Shown here: positions 33,221 through 41,201 of the stretch, in pieces
Position numbering within the stretch: position 1 is the stretch's first letter
Layout: each line of letters starts with the position of its first letter
Origin: Virgibacillus_O xinjiangensis
GTDB lineage: Bacteria > Bacillota > Bacilli > Bacillales > Amphibacillaceae
Direction of reading: 5' to 3'
Assembly (NCBI RefSeq): GCF_042643145.1
Contig: NZ_JBHRSA010000009.1
Coordinates: forward strand, 1 to 64,000
Length of the DNA: 64,000 nt
Program-made: the position numbers and the translations under genes
Notes under the pieces: model-generated
Seen by the model: the letters and a program-made list of their open reading frames with translations, nothing else
What the model was told of the DNA's origin: nothing
The model's database searches: none

Positions 33221-34903
33221 TTATACCCCTTTATAGACCTGGACTTCATAAGGCTTGAGGGTGAAACCTGTGTAGCTTCCTGCCTCGAAGCCTTCGTAAT
33301 TCCCGATGATGGCCTCGTTGGCGGTAAAGGAAATGTCCTCCGGCAGATGAAAGTCTACTTCCTCCTCACTGAAATTGGCTGTTACCAGCAATTTCTCCTC
33401 CTTATAATTTCGCATGTAAGCATAGATTTTATCATCGTTCGGCAGAATCAACTGATAGTCGCCATACACAATCACCGGATGCTCTTTCCGCAACCGGATC
33501 AGCTCTCTGTAGTAATGATAGATGGAATGTTCATCACTAACTGCTTGTTCCGCATTGATTGTTCGATAATTCGGGTTCACTTTCATCCATGGCTCGCCTG
33601 TAGTGAAACCTCCATGCTCCTGACTATTCCATTGGAAAGGAGTGCGTGCATTATCCCTTCCTTTGGCATAGATAGACTCCATGACCTTGGCTGGATCCTC
33701 TCCATTCTCTTCTACCTTTTCCTTATACATATTGAGCGTCTCAATATCTCTATATTCCTCAATAGAATCGAACTTTATATTGGTCATACCGATTTCTTCT
33801 CCCTGATAAATATACGGTGTGCCCTGCAGCATATGGAGGAATGTACCCAGCATTTTAGCTGATTCCACCCGATATTCTGTATCATTACCAAAACGGGAGA
33901 CAATTCGAGGCTGATCATGATTATTCAAGTATAGACTGTTCCAGCCGACGCCATTCAATCCAGTCTGCCACTTAGTGATATTTTCCTTTAAATCGGTGAG
34001 TTCCAATGGCTTTAAATCCCACTTTCCATTCGGGCCAGAATCCAGATCCATATGTTCGAACTGAAAAACCATATTTAATTCATTTCTAGCTGGGTCCGTG
34101 TATTTTTTAGCCTCTTCAACACCGACACCGGGCATTTCACCAACAGTCATTACATCGTAGGAATCAAGCACTTCTTGGTTCATTTCTTGCAGAAATTCGT
34201 GTATGCGAGGGCCATCTCTGAAAAACTTGCTTCCAGAGGCATATGTTTCCCCCTGTTTTACTTCCCCATCAGGCAGTCCAGGGACCTTAGAAATGAAGTT
34301 GATGACGTCCATGCGAAAGCCGTCGATTCCCTTATTCAGCCACCATTTCATCATGTCATAGACTTCCTTGCGCAGGGTAGGATTTTCCCAATTTAAATCC
34401 GGCTGTTTCTTACTGAATAGATGAAGGTAGTATTCACCCGTTTTTTCATCAAACTCCCAAGCTGAACCGCTGAAGGAAGATTTCCAGTTATTCGGTTCTT
34501 TTCCATCCTTGCCTGGACGCCATATGTAATAATCCCGATATGGATTGTCCTTTGACTTCCTCGCTTCCCGGAACCATTCATGTTCGTCAGATGAATGATT
34601 GACGACTAGATCCATAATCAGTTTCATCTTCCTCTGGTGGAGTTCCTCGAGCAACTCTTCCCAATCTTCCATGGTTCCAAATTCATCCATAATCGCCTTA
34701 TAATCGGAAATGTCATAGCCATTATCATCATTTGGCGATTGGTATACAGGGGATAGCCAAACAACATCTATCCCCAGTTCCTTCAAGTAATCGACCTTTT
34801 CAATGATACCTCTGATATCTCCAATGCCATCTCCATTGCTGTCATTGAAACTACGTGGATAAATTTGATAAACGACACTTTCTTTCCACCAGTTGTTGTC
34901 CAT
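33221..34903 (-). CDS. malL: GH13 alpha-glucosidase / oligo-1,6-glucosidase
   Basis: A 560-residue cytoplasmic GH13 enzyme. The nucleophile Asp is in GFRMDVINF, the acid Glu in TVGEMPGVG, and the transition-state Asp in NNHDQPR. The Val right after the nucleophile is typical of oligo-1,6-glucosidases acting on isomaltose-type links. It hydrolyses alpha-glucosides to glucose. Start ATG 34903, GGAGGG 7 nt upstream; a longer frame begins nine codons earlier. It lies after treR with a hairpin between, so it may be co-transcribed with or attenuated from the tre operon. The exact substrate is not certain. Confidence 0.9.
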   Translation of the reverse strand: MDNNWWKESVVYQIYPRSFNDSNGDGIGDIRGIIEKVDYLKELGIDVVWLSPVYQSPNDDNGYDISDYKAIMDEFGTMEDWEELLEELHQRKMKLIMDLVVNHSSDEHEWFREARKSKDNPYRDYYIWRPGKDGKEPNNWKSSFSGSAWEFDEKTGEYYLHLFSKKQPDLNWENPTLRKEVYDMMKWWLNKGIDGFRMDVINFISKVPGLPDGEVKQGETYASGSKFFRDGPRIHEFLQEMNQEVLDSYDVMTVGEMPGVGVEEAKKYTDPARNELNMVFQFEHMDLDSGPNGKWDLKPLELTDLKENITKWQTGLNGVGWNSLYLNNHDQPRIVSRFGNDTEYRVESAKMLGTFLHMLQGTPYIYQGEEIGMTNIKFDSIEEYRDIETLNMYKEKVEENGEDPAKVMESIYAKGRDNARTPFQWNSQEHGGFTTGEPWMKVNPNYRTINAEQAVSDEHSIYHYYRELIRLRKEHPVIVYGDYQLILPNDDKIYAYMRNYKEEKLLVTANFSEEEVDFHLPEDISFTANEAIIGNYEGFEAGSYTGFTLKPYEVQVYKGV

Positions 34904-34922
34904 TATTATCCCTCCATATACA

Positions 34923-34953
34923 AACACCACCTCCAGGGTGATGAGGTGGTGTT
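34923..34953 (-). repeat. Perfect hairpin between treR and malL
   Basis: AACACCACCTC (34923-34933) pairs perfectly with GAGGTGGTGTT (34943-34953) around a 9-nt loop. It begins directly at the treR stop and ends just before the malL ribosome site. T-run after it on the minus strand is short (TTTGTATA), so it is a weak terminator, an attenuator or an RNA-processing stem. Confidence 0.7.
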
Positions 34954-35667
34954 CTAAATTTTGACTCTCCTTGCAAAGTCGACAAATCGGAACTTGTCCG
35001 GGCGGTGGCGTGATTCGGAGTATTGGAACAAGCTGGTATCTTCCAAATATACCTGACTTTTGATCACGACAATATTTGAAAAACCCTCCAGGTCCAATAA
35101 CTCCTTATCCTCTGTGCTTGGCTCTTCTACGACAATCTCTTTCTGGGCAAAAGAGATCGAAAGCCCCAGCTCCCTTTCAATATATTGATAAATGGATGTT
35201 TCACATACTTCCACAGGCAGCTTGGGCACAAACTGTTCCGTGAAATAGTCTTTATCCAAAATGATTCGTTCGCCTGCAATCTTGCGTACCCTGCTGACAT
35301 GCCAGATCCTATCATCCTCCGAACCGAGCATTTCAGAAACATCATCATCCCGATCCATATAACCGATATCTTCCACAATGGTCCTGCTCTTTAGGTTGAG
35401 GTTGTCATTCAATTCCTTGAAGCTGACAATTCCTGAAACAGGAAAGGATAACTTGTTCAGGTCAAGAACAACCGACCCTTTCCCCCTGATTTTTTGGATA
35501 TATCCGTTATTGGAGAGAAGCTGCAAGGCCTTGCGGATTGTCTCCCGGGAAGCATCATACATCTCCGCCAATTCATTTTCAGAAGGAAGCAGGGATGCAG
35601 TCGGCCAAACATTGGATTGTATCTTCTCCGCCAAGTCTTCATAGATTGTTAAATACTTCTTTTTCAT
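34954..35667 (-). CDS. treR: TreR, GntR-family trehalose operon repressor
   Basis: A 237-residue GntR/HutC-type repressor. The winged helix is N-terminal (LPSENELAEMYDASRETIRKAL, about 27-49) and the C-terminal UTRA effector domain holds the sugar-phosphate. TreR is released by trehalose-6-phosphate. It is third in treP-treA-treR, as in B. subtilis. ATG 35667 with GGGG 7 nt upstream; a TTG directly before is possible. Confidence 0.93.
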   Translation of the reverse strand: MKKKYLTIYEDLAEKIQSNVWPTASLLPSENELAEMYDASRETIRKALQLLSNNGYIQKIRGKGSVVLDLNKLSFPVSGIVSFKELNDNLNLKSRTIVEDIGYMDRDDDVSEMLGSEDDRIWHVSRVRKIAGERIILDKDYFTEQFVPKLPVEVCETSIYQYIERELGLSISFAQKEIVVEEPSTEDKELLDLEGFSNIVVIKSQVYLEDTSLFQYSESRHRPDKFRFVDFARRVKI

Positions 35668-35679
35668 CAATAAACCCCA

Positions 35680-37338
35680 TTATTTTATATAATATACAAC
35701 AGATTCATATGGCCGTAAGACCAACTGCTGCAGGGATTTTTCGGAATCCTGATAGTTGGACAGCAGAATTTCCGGTTCTCCTGTATCTTCCACAGGGAGA
35801 TTCACATGGGTTTCTTCGGCGCTGAAGTTATTGACTACGACCAGTTTTTCCCCATTCCAACTTCTTGTATAAGCAAAAACCCGCGGGTCCTCTTCCAGAA
35901 GCAGCTCATAATCCCCATACGTAATAATATCATACTCTTTCCGTAAGCGAATCAGCTGTTGGTAATGGTAGAAGATCGAATGAGGATCCTCTACAGCCTT
36001 CGCTGCGTTGATCTCCGGATAATTTGCTGCAGGCTGGATCCACGGTGTACCCGCGGAAAAGCCGGCATTCTCTTCATCCGACCACTGCATCGGCGTTCTG
36101 GCATTATCTCTGGATTTCTGCCGAAGAATATCCAGAATTTCTTCCTCAGATTTCCCCTCATCTTTCAAGAGTTCAAAAGCATTCAGAGATTCAACATCCC
36201 GATATTGTTCGAGGGAGGTGAATTTTGGATTGGTCATGCCTATTTCTTCCCCCTGATAGATATAAGGCGTGCCTTGCATCATATGCACCACTGTGCCTAG
36301 CATCTTGGCTGAGACCGTTCGGTATTTTCCATCATTCCCGAAGCGGGATACAGCACGTGGCTGATCGTGGTTGCACCAGAACAATGCATTCCAGCCACCA
36401 CCTTTATGCATGCCTACCTGCCATTCAGACAGGATTTTCTTCAATTGAAGAAAATCAAATGGCGCTTTGGTCCACTTCTCACCATTCGGATAATCAACCT
36501 TCAAATGATGAAATTGGAATGTCATATCAAGTTCTTGGCGCTCAGGATTTGTATATAATACACAGTTTTCCAACGTAGTGGATGACATTTCTCCGACTGT
36601 CATCATATTGTTTGGTGTGAGGACAGCTTGGTTCATCTCATGCAGATACTCATGAACCCTCGGTCCATCTGTATAGAATTTCCTTCCATCGCCAGTGCCA
36701 TCACTTGGGAATCGTTGATCCTTGGAAATTAAATTGATCACATCTAGGCGGAAACCATCAATACCTTTCTCCGCCCAGAATTGGATCATTTCATACAGTT
36801 TATTCCGCAGCTTCTCATTCTCCCAGTTCAAGTCTCCCTGGGTAACATCAAACAAATGAAGGTAATATTGGCCTGTATGCTCGTCATATTCCCAGGCAGG
36901 CCCTCCGAATTTGGACTGCCAGTTATTCGGTTTATCGCCCTCTACTGGGTCTTTCCATATATAGAAGTCCCGATATTCATTATCTTTGGAGGAAGCTGCC
37001 TGTTTAAACCACTCATGTTCCGTAGAAGTATGATTGATCACCAGATCCATGATCAGCTTCATGCCCCGTTTATGCGTTTCCTTCAGGAGCTCTTCAAAAT
37101 CTTCCATGGTGCCATACGAGGGATCAATCGAATAATAGTCGCTGATATCATAGCCATTATCCTTCTGCGGAGATTCATAGACAGGTGTCAGCCATAGGAC
37201 ATCCACACCTAGATCCTTTAGATAATCCAGCCTTTGGATAATGCCTTGTATATCACCTGTACCGCTTCCCGTGGTATCCTGGAAACTTTTTGGATAGATT
37301 TGATAGACTGTTGCTCTCTTCCACCATGCTTCACTCAT
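35680..37338 (-). CDS. treA: Trehalose-6-phosphate hydrolase TreA
   Basis: A 552-residue cytoplasmic GH13 enzyme that splits trehalose-6-phosphate into glucose and glucose-6-phosphate. Nucleophile Asp in GFRLDVINLIS, acid Glu in TVGEMSSTT, and CNHDQPRAV. Length typical for TreA/TreC. GGAGGAGTGGAAAT precedes the ATG. It lies between treP and treR. Confidence 0.94.
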   Translation of the reverse strand: MSEAWWKRATVYQIYPKSFQDTTGSGTGDIQGIIQRLDYLKDLGVDVLWLTPVYESPQKDNGYDISDYYSIDPSYGTMEDFEELLKETHKRGMKLIMDLVINHTSTEHEWFKQAASSKDNEYRDFYIWKDPVEGDKPNNWQSKFGGPAWEYDEHTGQYYLHLFDVTQGDLNWENEKLRNKLYEMIQFWAEKGIDGFRLDVINLISKDQRFPSDGTGDGRKFYTDGPRVHEYLHEMNQAVLTPNNMMTVGEMSSTTLENCVLYTNPERQELDMTFQFHHLKVDYPNGEKWTKAPFDFLQLKKILSEWQVGMHKGGGWNALFWCNHDQPRAVSRFGNDGKYRTVSAKMLGTVVHMMQGTPYIYQGEEIGMTNPKFTSLEQYRDVESLNAFELLKDEGKSEEEILDILRQKSRDNARTPMQWSDEENAGFSAGTPWIQPAANYPEINAAKAVEDPHSIFYHYQQLIRLRKEYDIITYGDYELLLEEDPRVFAYTRSWNGEKLVVVNNFSAEETHVNLPVEDTGEPEILLSNYQDSEKSLQQLVLRPYESVVYYIK

Positions 37339-37368
37339 ATTTCCACTCCTCCATATGCTCGGTCTATA

Positions 37369-39321
37369 TTAGTGCGTGTTCAGCTTCCGTTTGGCGACAA
37401 AATAGGTGATTACGAATGGGATCACAAGCACAACGGCCATGCCGATGAAGAAGGATAACCAGTTTTCTCCGACAATGGACAGAAATGCCGGAAGACCACC
37501 GACTCCGATCGAAGTTGCCTGTACATTTTGCATCGTAATGAAGGCACCAGCAATGGCTGTCCCGATCAGTGCTGCCACAAACGGATATTTGAATCGGAGG
37601 TTGACCCCGAACATTGCAGGCTCTGTAACACCAAGGAAGGCGGACACACCGGATGTACCGGCCAAGCCTTTCAGTTTCTCTTCCCTTGCCACAAGCATCA
37701 TCGCAAATACAGCAGAACCTTGAGCAATATTAGACAGTGCTACAATTGGCCATAGGAAGGTGGTACCTGTACTTCCGATAAGCTGCAAGTCGACGGCGAG
37801 GAATGTATGATGCATCCCGGTAATAACAAGCGGCGCATATAATGCTCCATATAATAGGCCGCCCACAAGTGGGAAGGCTTGGAAAATAGCTACAATTCCT
37901 CCTGTGATCCATTCACCGATAGTAAATGTTACCGGGCCGATAATAATGAACGCCAAGAATCCGGTAACCAATAATGCAATGGGGGCCACTACCAAGAGTT
38001 GAAGCGAATCAACGACACGTTTACGAAGCCAGATCTCTATCTTAGCCAGTACCCATGCAGCAACCAAAACAGGGAGAACCTGTCCCTGATATCCCATCTG
38101 GCTGATTTCAAGTCCAAACAAATTCCATGTAGGTGCTGTTCCTTCTGCTGCCGCCTGTGCATACTCACTGGCAGGCATTAAGGCAGGATGGACCAGAATC
38201 AGACCCAATACTATACCAAGCAAAGGATTGCCACCGAACCGGTTGACTGCCGACCAGCCAATCAATGCCGGCAGGAAGGTGAAGGCAGTATTGGCGATGA
38301 TATTGATCATCTCTGCGACACCGGCCCACTGTGGATACATTTCAATAATAGGTTGGTCCGTGAACAACGGATTGACAAGTATGTTATTCAGTCCGAGCAG
38401 CAGACCCGCAGTTACGATTGCAGGCAGAATTGGGATGAAAATATCAGCAAGAACTTTCACCCCGCGCTGGAGGAAGTTCTGCTTGTTGCCGCCTGCTTCC
38501 TTCACTTCTTCTTTCGTAGCCTCACTGATTCCCGTCTCATCGACCATTGCTTTGTATACCTTATCTACTGTACCTTGGCCGATCACTACTTGGAATTGGC
38601 CATTGGCGGCGAAAGAGCCCTTTACAATATCCAAATTTTCCAATGCTTCCTGGTTGACTTTCTCCTCATCACCCAAGGCAAAGCGTAGTCTTGTCACACA
38701 ATGGGTTGCTGCATTGATGTTTTCAAGGCCACCCACTGCTGCCACAATATCCTTGGCCTCATCAGCATACGGTGTGTCACTGATGGCGCTCTTCTCCGTA
38801 CGCATATCAGCAGTTTCATCAGGGACCTGCCCTTCCTCGGACTTTTCCTCCCCTTTCATGCCTGCGCTCATGAGAACCGTTTCTCCTGCTGAAACATTTG
38901 ACTCCTTGGTCTTTTCAAATGTTTCAAGCGCGTCCCCATTGGTGATAATGACTGGTGTTATATGGCTTGCCGCCTTCTCTTTGATGAAATCCAGATCAAA
39001 TGTGATCAATGGATCGCCGGCCTTCACTGGATCTCCTTGAGAAACATGGGCTTCGAAGCCCTCTCCATCCAAGGCAACCGTTTCCAGCCCAATGTGTATA
39101 AGTACTTCTACCCCGGAAGCTGTCTGCAATCCGACTGCGTGCTTCGTAGGGAACACTTGGACAATCTGACCGTCAACAGGGGCTACCACTTTACCGTCAA
39201 CAGGTTCTACTGCAAGTCCATCCCCCATCATCTTCTGTGCGAATGTGGGATCAGGGACATCTTCAAGCTGTATGACTTTCCCTGTTAACGGGGAAAAAAT
39301 CTTCGTTATATCGTTAGCCAT
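37369..39321 (-). CDS. treP: Trehalose PTS permease with fused EIIA (EIIABC)
   Basis: A 650-residue PTS permease that phosphorylates trehalose on entry. Domain order is A-B-C: EIIA-Glc-like at about 1-150 (phospho-His76 in IHIGLE, partner His61), an acidic linker, EIIB at about 188-265 (Cys208 in NAATHCVTRL), and EIIC with about ten TM helices from 285. B. subtilis TreP lacks EIIA and borrows one, and streptococcal relatives carry it at the C-terminus. A GGGAGGATTC site precedes the ATG. First gene of the tre operon, behind two TreR-like operators. Confidence 0.93.
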   Translation of the reverse strand: MANDITKIFSPLTGKVIQLEDVPDPTFAQKMMGDGLAVEPVDGKVVAPVDGQIVQVFPTKHAVGLQTASGVEVLIHIGLETVALDGEGFEAHVSQGDPVKAGDPLITFDLDFIKEKAASHITPVIITNGDALETFEKTKESNVSAGETVLMSAGMKGEEKSEEGQVPDETADMRTEKSAISDTPYADEAKDIVAAVGGLENINAATHCVTRLRFALGDEEKVNQEALENLDIVKGSFAANGQFQVVIGQGTVDKVYKAMVDETGISEATKEEVKEAGGNKQNFLQRGVKVLADIFIPILPAIVTAGLLLGLNNILVNPLFTDQPIIEMYPQWAGVAEMINIIANTAFTFLPALIGWSAVNRFGGNPLLGIVLGLILVHPALMPASEYAQAAAEGTAPTWNLFGLEISQMGYQGQVLPVLVAAWVLAKIEIWLRKRVVDSLQLLVVAPIALLVTGFLAFIIIGPVTFTIGEWITGGIVAIFQAFPLVGGLLYGALYAPLVITGMHHTFLAVDLQLIGSTGTTFLWPIVALSNIAQGSAVFAMMLVAREEKLKGLAGTSGVSAFLGVTEPAMFGVNLRFKYPFVAALIGTAIAGAFITMQNVQATSIGVGGLPAFLSIVGENWLSFFIGMAVVLVIPFVITYFVAKRKLNTH

Positions 39322-39356
39322 GATGAATCCTCCCTTAAACTTTCCATGTATATACC

Positions 39357-39374
39357 AACTTGTATGTACATGTT
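39357..39374 (-). promoter_or_regulatory. TreR-like operator 1
   Basis: AACTTGTATGTACATGTT, an imperfect palindrome containing the TTGTATGTACA core, placed just after the treP -10 near the expected transcription start. Confidence 0.7.
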
Positions 39375-39382
39375 AGATATCA

Positions 39383-39411
39383 AGTATAACTTGTACATAC
39401 AAGTTTTGCAA
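39383..39411 (-). promoter_or_regulatory. Sigma-A promoter of treP
   Basis: Minus strand TTGCAA (39406-39411), 17 bp, TATACT (39383-39388). The spacer is filled by the second TreR-like operator. Confidence 0.7.
39388..39405 (-). promoter_or_regulatory. TreR-like operator 2
   Basis: AACTTGTACATACAAGTT, almost a perfect palindrome, lying between the -35 and -10. The same core as operator 1, displaced by 31 bp, about three helical turns. Confidence 0.75.
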
Positions 39412-39529
39412 CGGCTTTCACTTCATATTCTCTTTTTCTTTTTCCCGAATACATTGAACACTAATCACTTAAGAAGTGTGCCATATTAACCTCCCCGCCT
39501 GCACCCAAGGCTTTTACCTTTCCATGGAG

Positions 39530-39555
39530 AAAGGGGCACAACATTGTGCCCCTTT
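39530..39555. terminator. Hairpin after the BCCT gene
   Basis: AAAGGGGCACAA / TTGTGCCCCTT stem with a tiny loop just past the BCCT stop. T-run on the minus strand is short. Confidence 0.65.
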
Positions 39556-39561
39556 GGCTAT

Positions 39562-41061
39562 CTAATTATTTTTTTTTTGCATAGTTGTTTCGAGCCTATC
39601 TTTCTTCAGCGCCTTATAGAAGGACAAGACCATCAACAGCATTAAAAATGAAAAGGGAAGGGCCGCAGAGATCAATGCATTCTGAAGAGCCTGCAGGCCC
39701 CCAGTATATAAAAGTACCGCTGCAATACCAGACTGTGCAAATCCCCAAACAAATTTCACCACTGTCGGTGGTGAAAGAGAGCCGTTCGTCGTCTGCATGC
39801 CGAGTACAAAAGTAGCCGAATCAGCTGAAGTAATAAAAAACGTACCAATCAGCAGGATGGCCAATAACGAGAGGACCATTCCCCACGGCAACTCATTGAA
39901 CAATCCGAATAACACTTGTTCATCCGGAAGGCTGGCAAGGTCCGCGCCATTGTTCTGTGCATCGATTCCTGAAATGCCGAATGCCGAAAACCACATGAAT
40001 CCTACAATAGACGGTACAAACATGACACCCGCCACAAATTCACGGATCGTCCTCCCCCTCGACACCCTTGCAATGAATATGCCTACAAATGGAGCCCAGG
40101 CAATCCACCATGCCCAGAAGAATACAGTCCAATCCATGACCCACGCACGTTCCTCCGTATCGTTGGGAGAGATTCGAAGACTTTCGGAAGGGAGCTGTTG
40201 AAAATAATCCCCGATACTGTGCGTCAAATTGTTGAGGATATAGAGGGTCGGGCCCAGTATAAGGACGGAGATGAATAATATGGCAGCAATAGCCATATTT
40301 GCATTGCTCAAATATTTTATCCCCTTGCTTAATCCTGTATAGGCTGACAGTAAGAACAGTACCGTTACCCCCCCTATAATCAGCAACTGGACCCAGAATG
40401 CATTAGGCACATCGAATAGGTAAGAGAAGCCTCCATTTATCTGTGTAGCACCGAAACCAAGGGTGGTAGCAACCCCTACAATGGTTGCAAAAACGGCAAT
40501 GATGTCTACTACTTTCCCGAAGGTCCCCTTGACTCTTTTACCGAAGACAGGCTCCAGTGTGGCACTGACCAAGCCTGGTTTATCATGTCGAAAAATGAAG
40601 TAGGCAAGAACTAGCCCAGTAACGGCATAAATCGCCCAGGCGTGGATTCCATAGTGGAAAAAGGTCACTCTCAAAGCATCTTCCAACGCCTCCCTTGTGC
40701 CCGGTTCTGCTAGGGGCGGTGTTTTAGCGTAATGTGAGAGGGGAGATGCTACACCATAAAAAACCAATCCAATCCCCATTCCAGCACTGAACAGCATGGC
40801 AAACCAACTGATGTAGCCAAATTCAGGTTTCTCCCCCGGTTTGCCCAATCGTATTTTACCGAATGGGCTGAAGATCAAATAGAGACAAAACAGAAGGAAC
40901 AACGTCACGATCAACAAATAATACCAGCCAAAATGAACAGAGATATAATTCATGATGTTCCCAGAGATTTCCTCGAACGGGTCAGGTGCGACCGCGCCGA
41001 AGAATGACAGAATCAAAGTAATCCCCAATGTTATCCAGAATACCAGGGTCAATTTTTTCAT
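39562..41061 (-). CDS. BCCT-family glycine betaine/choline transporter (OpuD-like)
   Basis: A 499-residue carrier with 12 TM helices. The aromatic box of helix 8 is seen in WTVFFWAWWIAWAPFVGIFIARVSRGRTIREF, and the GMGIGLVFYGVASPLSHY motif is typical. Uses the sodium or proton gradient to import betaine-type compatible solutes under osmotic stress. Start ATG 41061 with AGGCGG 6 nt upstream; longer frames precede it. The palindrome TGCCGT-ATA-ACGGCA lies just upstream. Confidence 0.93.
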   Translation of the reverse strand: MKKLTLVFWITLGITLILSFFGAVAPDPFEEISGNIMNYISVHFGWYYLLIVTLFLLFCLYLIFSPFGKIRLGKPGEKPEFGYISWFAMLFSAGMGIGLVFYGVASPLSHYAKTPPLAEPGTREALEDALRVTFFHYGIHAWAIYAVTGLVLAYFIFRHDKPGLVSATLEPVFGKRVKGTFGKVVDIIAVFATIVGVATTLGFGATQINGGFSYLFDVPNAFWVQLLIIGGVTVLFLLSAYTGLSKGIKYLSNANMAIAAILFISVLILGPTLYILNNLTHSIGDYFQQLPSESLRISPNDTEERAWVMDWTVFFWAWWIAWAPFVGIFIARVSRGRTIREFVAGVMFVPSIVGFMWFSAFGISGIDAQNNGADLASLPDEQVLFGLFNELPWGMVLSLLAILLIGTFFITSADSATFVLGMQTTNGSLSPPTVVKFVWGFAQSGIAAVLLYTGGLQALQNALISAALPFSFLMLLMVLSFYKALKKDRLETTMQKKNN

Positions 41062-41087
41062 GTTCATCCGCCTTTCGAAACCGTATA

Positions 41088-41102
41088 TGCCGTATAACGG
41101 CA
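41088..41102. promoter_or_regulatory. Perfect palindrome upstream of the BCCT gene
   Basis: TGCCGT-ATA-ACGGCA, a perfect 6-bp inverted repeat about 27 bp before the start codon. Candidate operator or mRNA hairpin. I do not recognise the binding protein. Confidence 0.5.
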
Positions 41103-41160
41103 ATTCCTTTGGTTAGTATGGATGAAATGTTAGATTCCTATTCGGTTATGGAGAATACAA

Positions 41161-41200
41161 AAGCCGGGAGGAACACACTTTGTGTTCCTCCCGGCTTATC
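41161..41200. terminator. Terminator of typA
   Basis: AAGCCGGGAGGAACACA / TGTGTTCCTCCCGGCTT, a perfect 17-bp stem, just past the typA stop. Strong. Confidence 0.9.
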
Positions 41201-41201
41201 T

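Noticed and set aside
33218..33862. A 214-residue plus-strand frame opposite malL
   Set aside because: Antisense to a conserved GH13 gene, with no start signal.
38228..39040. A 270-residue plus-strand open frame opposite treP
   Set aside because: It lies wholly inside treP on the other strand, has no ribosome site, and its residue composition is that of an antisense shadow.
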